Assembly (NCBI RefSeq): GCF_008831505.1
Contig: NZ_CP044507.1
Coordinates: 1,178,001-1,242,000 of the forward strand
Reading direction: 5' to 3'
Length of the DNA: 64,000 nucleotides
DNA from: Chryseobacterium sp.
GTDB taxonomy: Bacteria > Bacteroidota > Bacteroidia > Flavobacteriales > Weeksellaceae
The position numbers and the translations under genes were made by a program. Shown piece after piece: positions 8,649 to 17,443 of this stretch (position 1 is the stretch's first letter; each line of letters begins with the position of its first letter). Below the pieces are notes generated by a model. The model was given only the letters and a program-made list of their open reading frames with translations. It was not told where the DNA came from and searched no databases.

Positions 8649-8940
8649 TGATTTAAATACGGTCATTACGTTCTTTTTTTTCAGCCTGCAGATGTAATTA
8701 TTCTGTGCAGATCTGTGTAATCTGTGCGCGGAAATTTCACACTAATTTAAAAGATTTTCACAGAATTTTTTAAAGCCCGCAGATTTGGGGGAGTACGCAG
8801 ATTTAATTTTATCTGTGCAGATCTGTGTAATCTGTGCGCGGAAATTTCACACTGATTTCACAGATTTTCACTGAGCGTTATTAATCCCGCAGATCTCGCT
8901 GATTACCCGGATTTAATTTTTCAGTGCAGATATGTACAAT
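8641..8940. repeat. Right copy of the flanking repeat with internal 110-bp direct duplication
   Basis: GGGATTTTATGATTTAAAT and GGTCATTACG match the left copy near 6037-6067. Inside, TCTGTGCAGATCTGTGTAATC and the following bases to GGAAATTTCACACT occur at 8702-8743 and again at 8812-8853, offset exactly 110 bp. A third degenerate block (CAGTGCAGATATGTACAATC) follows near 8920. No gene is supported in 8618-9004. Confidence 0.7.
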
Positions 8941-8951
8941 CTGTAAGCCCT

Positions 8952-8983
8952 AAAAAAAATCCCGAAACTTCACGTTCCGGGAA
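8952..8983 (-). terminator. Terminator downstream of the transaldolase-like gene
   Basis: Read on the minus strand: CCCGGAAC-loop-GTTTCGGG (one G-U pair) followed by an eight-base T-run, about 22 bp after the stop codon. Confidence 0.75.
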
Positions 8984-9004
8984 TTTCAAATTTTATAAAA
9001 AGCA

Positions 9005-9658
9005 TTACGCCATTTTCTTACTGTCCTCCACAAACTGCGCCAGACCTTTGTCGGTTAGCGGGTGGCTTAACAGGCTCAGTATCGGGCCAAGTGGCGAAGT
9101 AATTACATCGGCACCAATCTTTGCACAGTTAATAATGTGCATGGAATGGCGAATGGAGGCAGCCAGGATTTGGGTTTCGTAGCCGTAGTTGTCATAAATC
9201 GTGCGTATTTCGTCTATCAGCGCCAGGCCGTCAGTGGAAATATCATCCAGTCTTCCCAGGAAAGGCGAAACGTACGTCGCACCGGCCTTAGCAGCCAGCA
9301 GCGCCTGTCCGGAGGAAAATATCAGCGTGCAGTTGGTCTTGATGCCTTTGTCGGAGAAATATTTCAGCGCACGCACACCGTCCTTAATCATTGGGATCTT
9401 CACCACGATGTTGGGGTGTATGGCCGCCAGCTCGTCGCCCTCCTTTATCATTTCTTCATACGTCGTGCTCAGGACCTCGGCAGAAATGTCGCCGTCTACA
9501 ATATCGCAAATCGTGCGGTAGTGCTGCATAATGGCATTGGTTCCGGCAATACCTTCCTTGGCCATCAGGGTAGGATTGGTGGTTACCCCGTCCAGGATTC
9601 CAAGGTTTTGGGCTTCGCGAATCTGGTCCAGGTTGGCTGTGTCAATAAAAAATTTCAT
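9005..9658 (-). CDS. fsa: Fructose-6-phosphate aldolase / small transaldolase (TalC-like)
   Basis: Class I aldolase of the pentose-phosphate/sugar-phosphate group; Schiff-base TIM barrel of 217 aa, the short TalC/FSA length. Visible features are [17 protein letters not shown] at the start, [13 protein letters not shown] (24-36), the Schiff-base Lys87 in NIVVKIPM, and [20 protein letters not shown] and FLGRLDD typical of the family. The ATG at 9658 is chosen because an upstream extension (to 9847) encodes sequence unlike any family N-terminus. Whether it acts as transaldolase or as fructose-6-phosphate aldolase cannot be settled from sequence. It is a single-gene unit with its own terminator. 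Confidence 0.92.
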   Translation of the reverse strand: MKFFIDTANLDQIREAQNLGILDGVTTNPTLMAKEGIAGTNAIMQHYRTICDIVDGDISAEVLSTTYEEMIKEGDELAAIHPNIVVKIPMIKDGVRALKYFSDKGIKTNCTLIFSSGQALLAAKAGATYVSPFLGRLDDISTDGLALIDEIRTIYDNYGYETQILAASIRHSMHIINCAKIGADVITSPLGPILSLLSHPLTDKGLAQFVEDSKKMA

Positions 9659-9892
9659 TACTTTAAATTTGATTTCGGCAAAGATAATCCAATTTATCAG
9701 GAGCAACAAGATTGGGATTTCTGTGGACTGACCGTCCGGCTTTCCGCTGCAATCTTTTCCCGCCTCCAGGGCCTGGCATAAAAGGATTTCCGCTGCAATC
9801 CGGGCTGGGAGTGGGTGCCGTAATTCTTTCCACGCTGCGGGGTGCACCAGCCAAATAATTTCGGTAAATTTGCGGGAGTAGCTGTCGGTAGT

Positions 9893-9941
9893 AAGCTATA
9901 AGCTATAAGCTATATGCTGTAAGCTGTAAGCCATAAGCCTT
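9893..9941. repeat. Seven phase-locked 7-bp units (AAGCTAT-type array)
   Basis: Seven consecutive heptamers without indels: AAGCTAT three times, then ATGCTGT, AAGCTGT, AAGCCAT and AAGCCTT. It lies in the 405-bp spacer between the divergent aldolase and pepE genes. No gene is supported in this spacer. Confidence 0.85.
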
Positions 9942-10020
9942 GCTCCATAAGCAGAAGACATCAACCTACATTGAAAGCCAACATCCCAAACCCTCAAATC
10001 CTCAAATACTCAACCTCCAG

Positions 10021-10062
10021 TCACCAATCACCAACCACCAATCACCAACAAACCACTCACCA
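10021..10062. repeat. 7-bp tandem array (TCACCAA-type) abutting the pepE start
   Basis: TCACCAA, TCACCAA, CCACCAA and TCACCAA are followed by two degenerate heptamers (CAAACCA, CTCACCA). The pepE ATG follows two bases later, so this array forms the immediate 5' leader of the gene. Confidence 0.8.
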
Positions 10063-10063
10063 A

Positions 10064-10756
10064 ATGAACATTCTCCTTGCCTCAACCTCTACGCTTTACG
10101 GCGGCAATTACCTGGAATACATCAAAACCGAAATAGAACAGCTCTTTCAGGGAATCGATGAGATTCTCTTCATTCCTTTTGCGCGCCCGGGCGGGATCTC
10201 GCACGAAGACTATACCGCCAAAGCCGCAGAATTCTTCGCCAAACTGAACATAAAAGTCCGCGGACTCCACGAGTTTGAAGATAAAGCTGAAGCCATCAAC
10301 CTGGCCAAGGGCTATTTTACCGGCGGCGGCAACACCTTTCTTTTGGTTAAGACTCTGCACGAAGAAAACCTGATGCATTTCCTGAAGGAGAATGTAGAAG
10401 GCGGCAAACCTTATCTGGGTTCCAGCGCCGGCAGTAATATCGGCGGCATCAACATGAAAACCACCAATGATATGCCCATTGTTTACCCGCCCAGCTTCAG
10501 CTGTATGGGACTGGTACCGTTCAATATAAATCCGCACTTCCTGGATCCAAGCCCTGACCTTAAGCACAACGGCGAAACCCGCGAAACCCGAATCCTTGAG
10601 TTCCTGACCCAAAACGACCTGAAAGTCGTAGGTCTCCGCGAGGGCAACTGGATCCGCCGCATTGGCGACCGCATCACAACTGAAGGCACCGAGCATACCC
10701 GCATCTTCGAACAGGGCCGGGAACCTTATGAAGTAGAGCCGGGAACGGTGCTTTAA
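10064..10756 (+). CDS. pepE: Dipeptidase E (alpha-aspartyl dipeptidase, S51)
   Basis: Cytoplasmic serine peptidase that cleaves Asp-Xaa dipeptides; 230 aa, normal for PepE. It begins MNILLASTSTLYGGNYLEY. FIPFARPG (37-43) and GYFTGGGNTFLL (83-94) are family blocks. The nucleophile is S121 in LGSSAGSN, and H158 in INPHF is the probable catalytic His. The upstream frame extension to 9971 is low-complexity sequence from a tandem repeat, so the ATG at 10064 is preferred. The gene sits alone downstream of repeat arrays and has no Shine-Dalgarno sequence; the leader consists of the repeat. Confidence 0.93.
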   Translation: MNILLASTSTLYGGNYLEYIKTEIEQLFQGIDEILFIPFARPGGISHEDYTAKAAEFFAKLNIKVRGLHEFEDKAEAINLAKGYFTGGGNTFLLVKTLHEENLMHFLKENVEGGKPYLGSSAGSNIGGINMKTTNDMPIVYPPSFSCMGLVPFNINPHFLDPSPDLKHNGETRETRILEFLTQNDLKVVGLREGNWIRRIGDRITTEGTEHTRIFEQGREPYEVEPGTVL

Positions 10757-10915
10757 GATGGTTCGCATTTCGCTTAATCATCTGTACTGCAATAATAAAC
10801 CGGCCTGTCCGCTGATAAAGGTAATTGTAAGAACTTTACCCGTGCTTTCTCTGCCATTAACCTGAGGAAAGCTATAGCAGAATGAGTTTTAAATGTCAAT
10901 TCTTCTAATGAGAAA

Positions 10916-10935
10916 TTGTACGTATATTTGTACAA
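10916..10935 (+). promoter_or_regulatory. Toxin-antitoxin promoter with operator dyad
   Basis: TTGTAC-GTATATTT-GTACAA is a perfect 6-bp inverted repeat. It overlaps a TAnnTTTG element (TATATTTG, 10923-10930), 15 bp before the antitoxin ATG. This is the expected layout for autorepression by an antitoxin or its complex. Operator function is inferred. Confidence 0.65.
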
Positions 10936-10945
10936 ATTTAAATAT

Positions 10946-11200
10946 ATGCTCATTGCCAGTGTTTCAGATTTCCGGAAAGACATAAAGTCTTATTTGGACA
11001 GAGTTGCGAAAAATTTCGAGACCCTAATTATTAACCGCGGTAAAGATTCTGCAATAGTTGTCATGTCACTGGATGAATATAATTCCCTAATGGCAACTAA
11101 TTATGAACTGTCTTCGCGGAGAAATGAATTGAGGTTAGATGCTGCCATTGAAAAGCTAAAAAGTGGAAACTCCTTTTCCAAAGATTTGACCGAAGAATAG
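10946..11200 (+). CDS. Phd/YefM-family antitoxin
   Basis: 84-aa protein starting MLIASVSDFRKDIKSYLDRV. The pattern FETLIINRGKDSAIVVMSLDEYNSL is the YefM/Phd N-terminal DNA-binding fold, and the C-terminal Lys/Glu-rich tail would wrap the toxin. The ATG at 10946 matches family starts better than an upstream in-frame ATG at 10916 that lies inside the operator. One base separates its stop from the toxin ATG. As antitoxin it should neutralise the toxin encoded by the next gene and repress the promoter, as known for YefM-YoeB. Confidence 0.93.
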   Translation: MLIASVSDFRKDIKSYLDRVAKNFETLIINRGKDSAIVVMSLDEYNSLMATNYELSSRRNELRLDAAIEKLKSGNSFSKDLTEE

Positions 11201-11201
11201 T

Positions 11202-11459
11202 ATGAAATATATATTTGTCGATGAATCCTGCGAGGATTATTTATATTGGCAGAAGACGGACAAAAAGAAATTAAAGCGCATCAATGATTTGCTGAAGGAC
11301 ATCTCCCGAAATCCTTTTGAAGGTATTGGTAAACCCGAACCCCTAAAACATAAGTATTCCGGATTTTGGTCCCGCAGAATTGATGAGGAGCACAGACTGA
11401 TATATAAGTATCAGGATGATGACATTTTAATTGCCAAATGTAGATTTCATTACGACTGA
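11202..11459 (+). CDS. Txe/YoeB-family ribosome-dependent mRNA endonuclease toxin
   Basis: 85-aa RelE-superfamily toxin that cuts mRNA at the ribosomal A site. Family marks are YWQKTDKKKLKRINDLLKDI (helices 1-2), NPFEGIGKPEPLKHKYSGFW, SRRIDEEHRLIYKY, and the C-terminal KCRFHYD, which carries the terminal His/Tyr used in catalysis by YoeB. Length equals E. coli YoeB. It is translationally linked to the antitoxin, with no gap beyond one base. All catalytic landmarks (E in IDEEHR, R, H, Y) look intact, so the toxin is likely active. Confidence 0.93.
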   Translation: MKYIFVDESCEDYLYWQKTDKKKLKRINDLLKDISRNPFEGIGKPEPLKHKYSGFWSRRIDEEHRLIYKYQDDDILIAKCRFHYD

Positions 11460-11465
11460 ATAATT

Positions 11466-11735
11466 GCAAACTGCCTGAGATTCCTGCGGAGACAGAGGCG
11501 GTGCTTCTCTTTCCGGTATGGCATATATGTAATAACCCTTTGTGCCCTTTGTGTTAGGCTTTGTGCTCTTTGTGGTTAAGATGCATGAAGAAAGAACAAA
11601 GATATCTCTCTTCATACATAGACCCCCAACTCTTTGTGTCCTTGGTGTAAAAACTTTTGTGCTCTTTGTGGTTAAGAGATACTTGAAGAAAGAACAAAGA
11701 GCAAACTGCCAGAGATTCCTGCGGAATGACACAAC
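11466..11735. repeat. Intergenic direct repeats (TTTGTGCTCTTTGTGGTTAAG pair inside an outer pair)
   Basis: An outer pair, CAAACTGCC(T/A)GAGATTCCTGCGG, lies near 11466 and 11704. Inside it are two copies of CTTTGTGCTCTTTGTGGTTAAG-like sequence (near 11560 and 11655), each followed by a variant of GAAGAAAGAACAAAGA. The stretch 11460-11784 holds no supported gene; open frames there are read-through of the repeats. Confidence 0.75.
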
Positions 11736-11784
11736 CCACTGTAAAATTCGGCCTCCTGAAAACGCAAAAATCCCTACTCCTATC

Positions 11785-12198
11785 TTACTCTGAAACTTTA
11801 GGTAACGCCTTTGCCGGCGCACGGCCCGCTTCCAAAATAGGTAGGTTAGTTTCGGTGGGGATGTAGATCACCGTTTTATCGTTCAGATTGTTCTGCTGCC
11901 TTACCCACAGGTACTGTATGTATTTTTCAGACAGTGCACCGTTCTCAATTTTGATTGCCGCAGCTGCTCCTTTGGCACGCTCCACCTCAGCCATAGCATT
12001 AAGTTTTTCAGCTTCAAGGTTAGCTTTGGCTTCTTCAATCTTGATCCGCCGGTTCTGCTCAGCTTTAGCAAATTCGGCTTTACCCTCCATTTCCTGCGAC
12101 CAAACCCGATAGGTGGGGTACCCGTACAGCATGACTCCCAGAAAGATCAGTCCGAGGACAGCAATAACTATTATTCCGGTAAATGTTAGATTTTTCAT
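11785..12198 (-). CDS. Membrane-anchored coiled-coil protein ('membrane protease subunit'-like)
   Basis: 137 aa. An N-terminal TM (about residues 8-27, GIIVIAVLGLIFLGVMLYGYP) leads into a charged helix rich in A/E/K (about 36-85). A short C-terminal segment (KYIQYLWVRQQNNLNDKTVIYIP) resembles the end of stomatin/HflK-type SPFH proteins, with little of the SPFH core. Flavobacterial homologues are often labelled membrane protease subunit. Function is unknown. It lies 47 bp downstream of ppx on the opposite end of that operon's direction: ppk1, ppx and this gene all read on the minus strand, so co-transcription is possible. Confidence 0.65.
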   Translation of the reverse strand: MKNLTFTGIIVIAVLGLIFLGVMLYGYPTYRVWSQEMEGKAEFAKAEQNRRIKIEEAKANLEAEKLNAMAEVERAKGAAAAIKIENGALSEKYIQYLWVRQQNNLNDKTVIYIPTETNLPILEAGRAPAKALPKVSE

Positions 12199-12245
12199 AT
12201 TTGATGATTAAATGTTTACTTAATTAGGTAAATTAATGGGTTCTC

Positions 12246-13148
12246 TTAGCGCTTCTGTTCCTTGCCTTCAGCCTGGATACGGTTATAGATACTGTGTATC
12301 AGTCCGTCGGCCACCGAAATCTTAGGCACAAAAATCTTTGAGATTTCCGACCACTGCATAATATGGTTAAAGATTTCCAGAGCCGGAACAATCACGTCGG
12401 CACGGTCTTCACGCATCCCGAACTTCGTCATCCGTTCTGCAACTGTGAGTTCACTCAGCTCTTTATAGTATTTCCTGAGGTAGGAGGTGCTCATGGGCTT
12501 GCCCTCCTTGGTTTTGCTCATGGAGAAAATTTTATTGATGTTGCCTCCTGAACCGATAGCCACTACCGGATCTTTTGAGTTGATGTTTCTGCGGATTTCC
12601 TCTTTCATCTCTTTCCAGTGGTCATCAGTAACCAGCCCATTCAGCAAACGTATGGTACCTATATTGAAGGATTTTTTATACCTCATCTTGCCTTTTTCGT
12701 AAAAGGTAAGTTCAGTAGAGCCTCCACCCACATCAATATACAGATAGGCCGAATCTTCCGCAAGACCTTCTGCTACATGGTTTTCGTATACCAGGGCGGC
12801 TTCTTCATCCCCACTGATAATTTCGATGTCAATTCCGGAATCCTCCCGCACCTCAGCTATGATCTGCCGGCCGTTTTTGGCATCGCGCATGGCACTGGTT
12901 GCGCAGGCGCGGTAATGTTCTACCTTATAAATCTTCATCAGGTCCCCGAAGACCCTCATGCTGTCCACCACCATCTTTTCGCGCTCCGGACCTATTACGC
13001 CTTTGGCAAATACGTCCATTCCCAAACGGAGTGGGATGCGCAGCAGGTTCAGTTTGGTAAATTCTGCATGGCCGGCAGAATTTTCGTGCACTTCGTTTAT
13101 CAGCAGGCGTGCGGCGTTACTGCCAATATCTATTGCGGCTATTCTCAT
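12246..13148 (-). CDS. ppx: Exopolyphosphatase (Ppx/GppA family)
   Basis: Actin-fold phosphatase that removes terminal phosphate from polyphosphate (GppA members act on pppGpp). It starts MRIAAIDIGSNAARLLI, the phosphate-1 loop. The catalytic Glu region is around SGDEEAALVYENHV. The phosphate-2 loop is YLYIDVGGGSTELTF, and AIGSGGNINKIF is the adenosine-like loop. Length 300 aa is the short form, as in many Bacteroidetes, lacking the C-terminal HD-like domain of E. coli Ppx. It follows ppk1 by 11 bp on the same strand, so synthesis and breakdown of polyphosphate are encoded in one operon. Confidence 0.93.
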   Translation of the reverse strand: MRIAAIDIGSNAARLLINEVHENSAGHAEFTKLNLLRIPLRLGMDVFAKGVIGPEREKMVVDSMRVFGDLMKIYKVEHYRACATSAMRDAKNGRQIIAEVREDSGIDIEIISGDEEAALVYENHVAEGLAEDSAYLYIDVGGGSTELTFYEKGKMRYKKSFNIGTIRLLNGLVTDDHWKEMKEEIRRNINSKDPVVAIGSGGNINKIFSMSKTKEGKPMSTSYLRKYYKELSELTVAERMTKFGMREDRADVIVPALEIFNHIMQWSEISKIFVPKISVADGLIHSIYNRIQAEGKEQKR

Positions 13149-13159
13149 CGTTTTTTTTC

Positions 13160-15223
13160 TTAAATTTTATTTCCTTTCTGCTTCAGGTAGCGGTAAATTT
13201 CAAGCTGAGAACGGATTTCGGCTCCTTCTTTCTTTACATATTCATTCCGCAGGTTCTTGTCCAGAATCCTGGCTTTCACATTATCGCTAAGCTGAATATC
13301 CAAAAGGTCTTTAATTTCTTTTTTCAGGTTTTTTTGGGTAATCTTTACGGCGGCTTCAATTCGGTAATCCAGATTCCGCGTCATCCAGTCGGCCGAGGAT
13401 ATATAGGTGTCCTCGGCGCCCTTGTTGTAAAAATACATGACCCGGGCGTGTTCCAGATACTCATCCACAATACTTATTGCCTGGATTTTCTTTTTAAAGT
13501 CTTTCTGATTTACGGCGCAGTAAATTCCGCGTATAATGAGCCTCACATTGACACCTGCTCTGGCTGCATCATAAAGTTTCTGTATCAGTCCCCGGTCACT
13601 GAGCGAATTGGATTTAATGACCATTTCTGCTTTGCGTCCTGCTTTGGCTTCCTCAATTTCCCGGTCTATATGCTCCTCAATTTTTTCACGCATAAATACT
13701 GGGCACAGCAGGAGTTTTTTGCAGGTTTGGAGCGCCGGCAGGTAATCTTCTTTTGGTTTACGCAATACATTAAATACTTTGTTCATGTCGGCCATAACCG
13801 CACGGTCTGAAGTCATCAGCAAATGATCACCATAAATCCTGGCTGTTTTTTCGTTAAAGTTGCCCGTACTTATAAATCCGTACTGCAATGTTTTACCCTG
13901 ATACCTTTTCTTGATGATGCACAGTTTCGCATGCACTTTCCTGTCAGGGATGCCTAACAGCACGTTTACCCCTTCCTGTTCCAGCAGTTCCTTCCACTTC
14001 AGGTTGGATTCTTCATCAAACCTGGCCCGCAACTCAAGCATTACGGTTACCTCCTTTCCGTTTCGGACCGCGTTAATTAGGGCATTAATGATCTTTGAGC
14101 TGCTGGCCAGCCGGTAGGCCGTAATCTGTATGGATTTTACATGCGGATCCATTGCGGACTCACGCAGAAGGTCAATTACCGGCGTATAACTGTGATAGGG
14201 AAAGGTGAGCAGCACGTCGGTATTTAGGATAACATCCGTAACACGGCTGTCCTTCAGCTGAGGGTGATCAAAGGAGGTTCTTTCTTCGGGCTTCCTATAG
14301 GCAGCAAACACATCCGGGAAATCCATGAAATGCTTGAAATTATGGATTTTGCCTCCGGGAATGATGCTGTCCTTTTTGGTGAGATTCAGTTTTCTGATCA
14401 AAAATTCAAGGAGCGCCTTATCCATATTCCGGTCGAAACTGAAGCGCGTAGGTTTTCCTTTCCGCCGTGCCTTTATTCCCTTCTCAATCTTTTCTGCCAG
14501 GGTCGTGCGGATATCATTGTCCAGGTCAAATTCTGCATCCTTGGTTACCTTAAAACAATGCGCCTCAAAATCATCATAGCCGAAATAGGAGAAAATATGC
14601 GGCAGGTTGAAGGTAATAACATCCTCCAGCAGCATTACGTTTTTCTCATCATCACCCGGCAAAAGGACAAACCTGCCCAACACGCGGGAAGGAACCTCAA
14701 TCATCGCGAATTTACATTCATACTGCCATTCCTTCCGCCTCATGGCGATGCCCAGATAAAGCGATTTGTCGCGCATATAGGGCATAGGCGTGTTTTCGTG
14801 AAGCAACAGTGGGATTACATTACTCTCCACAACCTCATCAAAATATTCCCGGACAAACTTTTCCTGTACGGGCGTCAGTTTATTGGGTGTCCGTATAAAT
14901 ACCTTCTGTTCCTCCATTTCAGCCTGGATTTTCTTCCAGGTTTTGTCGAAAGCCAGCTGCTGCTGGATGACAATTTCATTTATTTTCTGAAGAATTTTAC
15001 TGGGAGGCTGGTAGAAGGATTCGGTGATGAATTTTTGCTTAAAATCCATAGCCCGTTTAAGTCCGGCTACGCGAACCCGGAAAAACTCATCAAGATTGTT
15101 TGAAAATATGCCGATAAACCGGATACGCAGATGCAGGGGCACCTGTGGATCCATCGCTTCCTGAAGGACCCGCTCATTAAAGGCAAGCCACGTGATGTCT
15201 CTCGGATTAAACTGGTTGGCCAT
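13160..15223 (-). CDS. ppk1: Polyphosphate kinase 1
   Basis: Reversible transfer of ATP gamma-phosphate to polyphosphate; 687 aa, the usual length. N domain opens NPRDITWLAFNERVLQEA and FRVRVAGLKRA. The phospholipase-D-like catalytic half contains HPYTPVIDLLRESA-like SYTPVIDLLRESAMDPHVKS, LELRARFDEESNLKW, and the HKD-type block KVHAKLCIIKKR whose His is the phospho-acceptor; a second block GFISTGNFNEKTARIYGDHLL follows. Genomic link to ppx supports the call. There is no sign of damage. It probably helps phosphate storage and stress survival, as known for PPK1. Confidence 0.96.
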   Translation of the reverse strand: MANQFNPRDITWLAFNERVLQEAMDPQVPLHLRIRFIGIFSNNLDEFFRVRVAGLKRAMDFKQKFITESFYQPPSKILQKINEIVIQQQLAFDKTWKKIQAEMEEQKVFIRTPNKLTPVQEKFVREYFDEVVESNVIPLLLHENTPMPYMRDKSLYLGIAMRRKEWQYECKFAMIEVPSRVLGRFVLLPGDDEKNVMLLEDVITFNLPHIFSYFGYDDFEAHCFKVTKDAEFDLDNDIRTTLAEKIEKGIKARRKGKPTRFSFDRNMDKALLEFLIRKLNLTKKDSIIPGGKIHNFKHFMDFPDVFAAYRKPEERTSFDHPQLKDSRVTDVILNTDVLLTFPYHSYTPVIDLLRESAMDPHVKSIQITAYRLASSSKIINALINAVRNGKEVTVMLELRARFDEESNLKWKELLEQEGVNVLLGIPDRKVHAKLCIIKKRYQGKTLQYGFISTGNFNEKTARIYGDHLLMTSDRAVMADMNKVFNVLRKPKEDYLPALQTCKKLLLCPVFMREKIEEHIDREIEEAKAGRKAEMVIKSNSLSDRGLIQKLYDAARAGVNVRLIIRGIYCAVNQKDFKKKIQAISIVDEYLEHARVMYFYNKGAEDTYISSADWMTRNLDYRIEAAVKITQKNLKKEIKDLLDIQLSDNVKARILDKNLRNEYVKKEGAEIRSQLEIYRYLKQKGNKI

Positions 15224-15397
15224 TCTTTAATATTCTGTTTTTCCAAAAATAACAAAATCTGCTCATTGACCCCCCATTAAATTGCCGCCAATACTTAGTG
15301 GTTTTTCATTTTTGCAGCAATACAGTTCTCTGTGATACAGACTAAATTTTAAATTCGGGATTTAATTAATAAATTTACCCTTTTTCAAATCAGAAAT

Positions 15398-17392
15398 ATG
15401 AAACTGAAACATACCGTGCTGGCTTTAGCCGCCCCTTTTCTTATGAATGCGCAGCAAGTAATGACTCCGGAGATTTTGTGGACGCTTAACAAAATAGGTG
15501 TAACTGCCGTCTCTCCAGACCATTCGTCGCTGATATACAGTGTTGGAAAAACCGATCTGAAGACCGAAAAAAACAATAAAACCAATTATTTCCTCAACAT
15601 CAGTAACCGTGAGGCTACCGCGGTGGATTTAGGTAAGAAAAGCCTTATACAGTGGGATAAGAACGGTCTTTACGCGCAGGAGGGTGATAAGATTTACCTG
15701 TCCAGAGACGCCGGCAAAACTTGGGCTGATTTTTATACGCTTGCCAATGCCGACAATGTTGTGATTTCACCGGACGGAAAGAAAATAGCTTTCAGCCGTG
15801 AAGTTTTGGTGGAAAAAGTACTTGGAAAAGACAAATATTCTGATGTTCCTAAAACTACAGCTCATATCTACACTGACCTGAATCACCGTCACTGGGATTA
15901 CTTCAGCGAGGGCAGGTACAATCATGTATTTGTGGCAGATGTTTCCCAAAGTCAGGATCAGGCGAAGGATTTGCTGGAAGGCAAGCCCTGGGATTCTCCG
16001 CAGCGCCCGTTTGGGGGTGCTGAAGATTTTATATGGAGCCCGGACTCATCTCAGCTGCTTTATGTGACCAAACCTTTAAGCGGTGCTGAATATGCTCAGT
16101 CTACGAATACAGATATTTTTGCGTACGATCTGGCTACGGGAGTAACAAGAAACCTGACTGATGGCAATAAAGGATATGATGTGGCTCCTAAGTTTTCGCC
16201 CGACGGCAAATCACTTTCCTGGCTTTCCATGGCAAGGGACGGCTACGAGGCAGACAAGAATAACATTAAGGTAATGGACTGGAAGAGTGGAAAGACAACC
16301 AATCTTACCCAGGCCTGGGATGAGAGTGTAGTGGGCGAGGTCTTCTGGTCTAAAGATTCCAGGACCATCTAATTTACCACTGCTTACCGCGGTACACGGC
16401 AATTATTTTCGCTGAATCCGAAGACCTCCCAAATTCAGCAAATTACCAAAGGTAACCACGATGTAAACAGTATCTACGCACAGAGTAAAAATTCCCTATT
16501 GGTTTCCAAAGTGGACATTAATCACAATGCTGATCTTTTTTCTGTTGACCTGAAATCGGGTGCTATGGAACAGGTAACTGATGTCAATAAGGAAAATTAT
16601 GCTAAGATTACGCCGGGCAAGTCTGAGCTACATATGGTTAAAACAACCGATGGCAAAGACATGGGAGTATGGATACACTACCCGCCGAATTTTGACGCTA
16701 ATAAAAAATACCCTACACTGCTGTACTGTCAGGGTGGACCGCAGTCTGCACTTACTCAGTATTTCAGCACACGCTGGAATTTCGCCCTCATGGCGGCTAA
16801 CGGCTACATAGTGGTGGCTCCTAACCGCCGCGGGATGCCCGGATGGGGAACGCAGTGGAACGAACAGATTTCCAAAGACTGGGGTGGGCAGGTAATGCAG
16901 GACTATCTGGCGGCTACCGACTATGCCAACAGTTTGCCTTATGTTGATGAAAACCGTGTGGGCGCAGTTGGTGCCAGTTACGGAGGTTACAGTGTATTTA
17001 TGCTGGCCGGAATGCATCAGGACCGTTTCAAGACTTTCATTGCACACGACGGTCTGTTTGATATGAAATCCTGGTACGGCACAACCGAGGAACTTTTCTT
17101 TGCCAACTGGGATCTGGGAAAACCTACCGACAAACCTTTGCCGAAGGCTTATACCGACTTCAATCCCTCTAACTTCGTGGACAGGTGGAACAGGCCAATT
17201 ATGATCATTCAGGGAGGTTTGGATTACCGTGTAGGATATGAACAGGGACAGCAGGCCTTCCAGGCTGCAAAGCTCCACGGCCTGAAAAGCAAATTCGTAT
17301 ACTTCCCCAATGAAAACCACTGGGTGCTGAACCCTCATAATGCATTGGTGTGGCAGCGGGAATTCTTTGAATGGCTGAAGGAAACACTTTAA
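15398..17392 (+). pseudogene. S9-family peptidase (dipeptidyl/acylaminoacyl peptidase), interrupted by one in-frame TAA
   Basis: Signal peptide MKLKHTVLALAAPFLMNAQQ, then a beta-propeller of WD/TolB-like repeats (VISPDGKKIAFS, FIWSPDSSQLLYVT, PKFSPDGKSLSWLS). It ends in an alpha/beta-hydrolase with nucleophile motif GASYGGYS (near 16974), Asp in GGLDYRVG and His in NENHWV. A TAA at 16370-16372 splits the gene after KDSRTI. The same frame continues directly with FTTAYRGTRQLFSLN and on to the normal C-terminus. Total length is about 664 codons, typical for the family. In relatives I expect Tyr or Phe at the stop position (TI-Y-FT), one base away from TAA. All catalytic residues lie after the stop, so the product is inactive unless this is a sequencing error or is read through. 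Confidence 0.88.
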
Positions 17393-17443
17393 TGGGCAAT
17401 AGCGCCTTCATTTATAGTTGATCGGCAAACTACAAATATAATA

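Noticed and set aside
6095-8853. Repeats around the BlaI/M56 operon as a CRISPR array
   Set aside because: Units are few, unequal in length and spacing, with no uniform spacers and no cas genes nearby.
9137-9781. Long plus-strand frame opposite the transaldolase-like gene
   Set aside because: It is the antisense shadow of a well-supported gene and has no domain of its own.
11427-11822. Frames in the spacer between the toxin gene and the coiled-coil gene
   Set aside because: They are translations of direct repeats and low-complexity sequence in both strands.
15398-16372. Treating the S9 halves as two separate genes
   Set aside because: Both parts are in one frame with no gap in family sequence, and the second part lacks a plausible start at its true beginning.
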